Under the pieces are notes generated by a model. The model was given only the letters and a program-made list of their open reading frames with translations, did not search any database and was not told where the DNA came from. Shown piece by piece: positions 62,147 to 64,000 of a DNA stretch of 64,000 nucleotides (position 1 is its first letter; the number at the start of each line of letters is the position of its first letter). The DNA is from Parietaria judaica (Eukaryota > Streptophyta > Magnoliopsida > Rosales > Urticaceae): contig OX940863.1 of assembly GCA_954871525.1 (NCBI GenBank), forward strand, positions 191,001 to 255,000. Direction: 5' to 3'. A program made the position numbers and the translations under genes.

Positions 62147-64000
62147 CCAAACTCACTTTTTGATATAATCATCATACGCCATTGTTAGGCAAGGTTGGTT
62201 ATTGTGTGTCCCTCCCAAATACACTAGATAAGCTTAGGGTTTAAACTAATACAAGATAAGCAAGTGAAACAGCACAAACAAAACGATACAAGAATATATA
62301 ATATAATGCGAGTGAGTGAGTGAGCTTGCTTTAATCGTCAACACTTTGATGATTACATTATATCATCACATTCACAATTATAACTTATATATATGATCAA
62401 GCAGGAATTATAGATAAGGCACAGACGTCTAATTAACAGTGTCTATCTTGACCTGATGACTGCATGCAATTTATAAACAATTCATGCTCTCACAGATCTC
62501 GGCCTAACTATTTCATGTCGTTTGTGTTTGACTACTAATACTATATATCATCACATAAATAATACCTGGTGTGACATCGTACTTATGATTTCGTGTCGCA
62601 CTTCTTATAATTTACCATTTCATACACGTACGTACGTCGACCAAGTAGCTAGCTAGGTATACATCATCATCATCACCTAATTAAACTCGTCAATTATTAG
62701 CTCTACTCGTTTGCAAACTAGCTATACCTACTTGTGTACACTAAGTCTGTCTAAGATATATAATCATGTTCCAACATTATCTTCTTATACTAACTCACTA
62801 GCCAGAGATTATATATATATATGTGTGTGTGTGTGTGAATGGTCACGAGACGATACAATAATTTCAAGAGTAGAGAGTAGGTTAACCATGTTTTATTATT
62901 GTTCAAGTTTTCATATTTAGTGAGGTGAGGTCCATACACAGTCACAATAATTTTTATTATAATTTTAGTATTCTTATATATTTACCTGATTGGCGAGTGT
63001 TAATGGTAGCATGCTACGGATGAAAAATCTTATTACAACTTTGATTGACAGATTGAGATCTTTAAAATTGAATTTATATTCTTTAAGTTTTCGAATACTC
63101 GATTAGAATTTGTTATGAAGCATTATTAAGTGTTAAATGTATCTCTATTTACATATATCTTAGAGGACATACTATATAATCACTGGCGAATTGAAGCTAG
63201 TAATACACTAGCGTATGCACGTGCATTTTTTTCAAAATTTTACCACTAAGTATAGCGATTGGCTATACTTAGTTATGTTACTCTTTCTTTATTTTGTTAT
63301 AAGTCCATATACATACATTAAATACATTTGATTGTTTCATAATTAATTGTTTATTTTTGAAATATTTACCGCATAAATATTTCATTTTGCATTTTTGCTG
63401 GAAGTATATTACCAATGTTTATTTTTGCCGACATAAAAATCTAACCGTTTTATTTTCTATGTAACGTTGAGTCATTGTCACTAAACTAAAATAAATGTTA
63501 ACCTTCTGCGCGACGTAATCGGCAGTATCGGTGATGCACTCGGTGTTCTCGACTATGTCGGTGCCTTACTGTATTGAGCAACATTGTCACTCACTCAATT
63601 CACTTCAATGTTATGAGTTTATTTCTCTCCGAATTTCATTATTTAAAATCTGAACTTTTTTCTGTGAAACTTGCTAAGGTTTGTACTTTTCAATTCGACC
63701 AATATCAATGTTAACAACGAGACAAGTTTATTACTAAATTTTATCAACTTCGGTTTTGTAGTGAGCAATTATTAATAATACAGGGTATATAAATAAAATC
63801 CGGAATCCAGGTTAAAATCCGAATTCGCATCCTATCCGATTTTAAAATTTGAATTCGCATCCTTATTTTTTTATTTTTTGCTCAAATACTTCAATTAGTT
63901 ATATTACAACTAACTAAGCCTATAATAGCATTTGCGTTAATTTCGATGATATCTAAAAGAGATAGAAACATGCAATTAAGCCAAGCTAAATTAAGTGCTT
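61513..64000. other. Non-coding right end of the window
   Basis: AT-rich, with (TA)n at about 62118-62142 and a TATATA-GTGTGT run at 62808-62838. No exon, RNA gene or bounded element was recognised on either strand. Confidence 0.55.

Overview
This is a nuclear genomic window from a dicot-type flowering plant. The species cannot be named from the sequence. The evidence is multi-exon genes with GT..AG introns, very AT-rich spacers full of (TA)n and (CT)n microsatellites, plant-only families (VIPP1, FKBP16-3, WAK-like kinase, CYP86B, PIP peptides) and typical plant transposons. Coding exons were assembled by eye from splice sites and reading frame. Exon positions are given in each entry; family names come from memory of the proteins, not from a search.

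Layout. 1-3260: 3' part of a C2/GRAM/VAST gene (BAGP1-like, +). 3857-5272: dead RINGv E3-ligase gene with a Tourist-like MITE in its first exon. 7236-9881: RNase H-like pseudogene (-) split by a complete 2.1-kb LTR retrotransposon. 12462-14012: bHLH153-like gene (+). It is followed by a CCT3 3' pseudogene (-) fused to a second, start-less copy of the bHLH gene. 18095-22467: a head-to-head pair of chloroplast genes, FKBP16-3 (-) and VIPP1 (+). 23221-25955: two PIP-type secreted peptide genes (+). 27577-28474: class IV chitinase (-). 30923-32340: dead copy of an At1g61900-like GPI-anchored protein gene (+).

32954-34499: PEX13 (+), whose first intron is exactly tandemly duplicated. 34746-36496: a Pack-MULE-like element carrying a broken gene fragment. 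36729-39119: serine carboxypeptidase-like (-). 39645-44285: wall-associated receptor kinase (-), with two pogo/Emigrant-type elements in its long first intron. 47648-49712: CYP86B-type P450 (+). 50175-51185: HD-domain phosphohydrolase (-). 56317-57368: At5g23160-like membrane protein (+). 57992-60108: pogo/Emigrant-type element with a MULE nested inside. 60556-61507: solo LTR. The last 2.5 kb shows no gene.

Themes. Several genes concern the cell surface and defence: PIP peptides, chitinase, WAK-like kinase, BAGP1-like and CYP86B (suberin/cutin hydroxylase). Two adjacent genes serve thylakoids (FKBP16-3, VIPP1). They form no operon and, apart from the divergent pair, there is no sign of shared control. 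Transposons have shaped much of the rest. At least nine insertions can be delimited from their termini, seven of them with exact target-site duplications of 2, 3, 5 or 9 bp. No wholly new biological system was identified. The most unusual feature is the duplicated PEX13 intron, which creates a zero-length exon (an acceptor directly abutting a donor).
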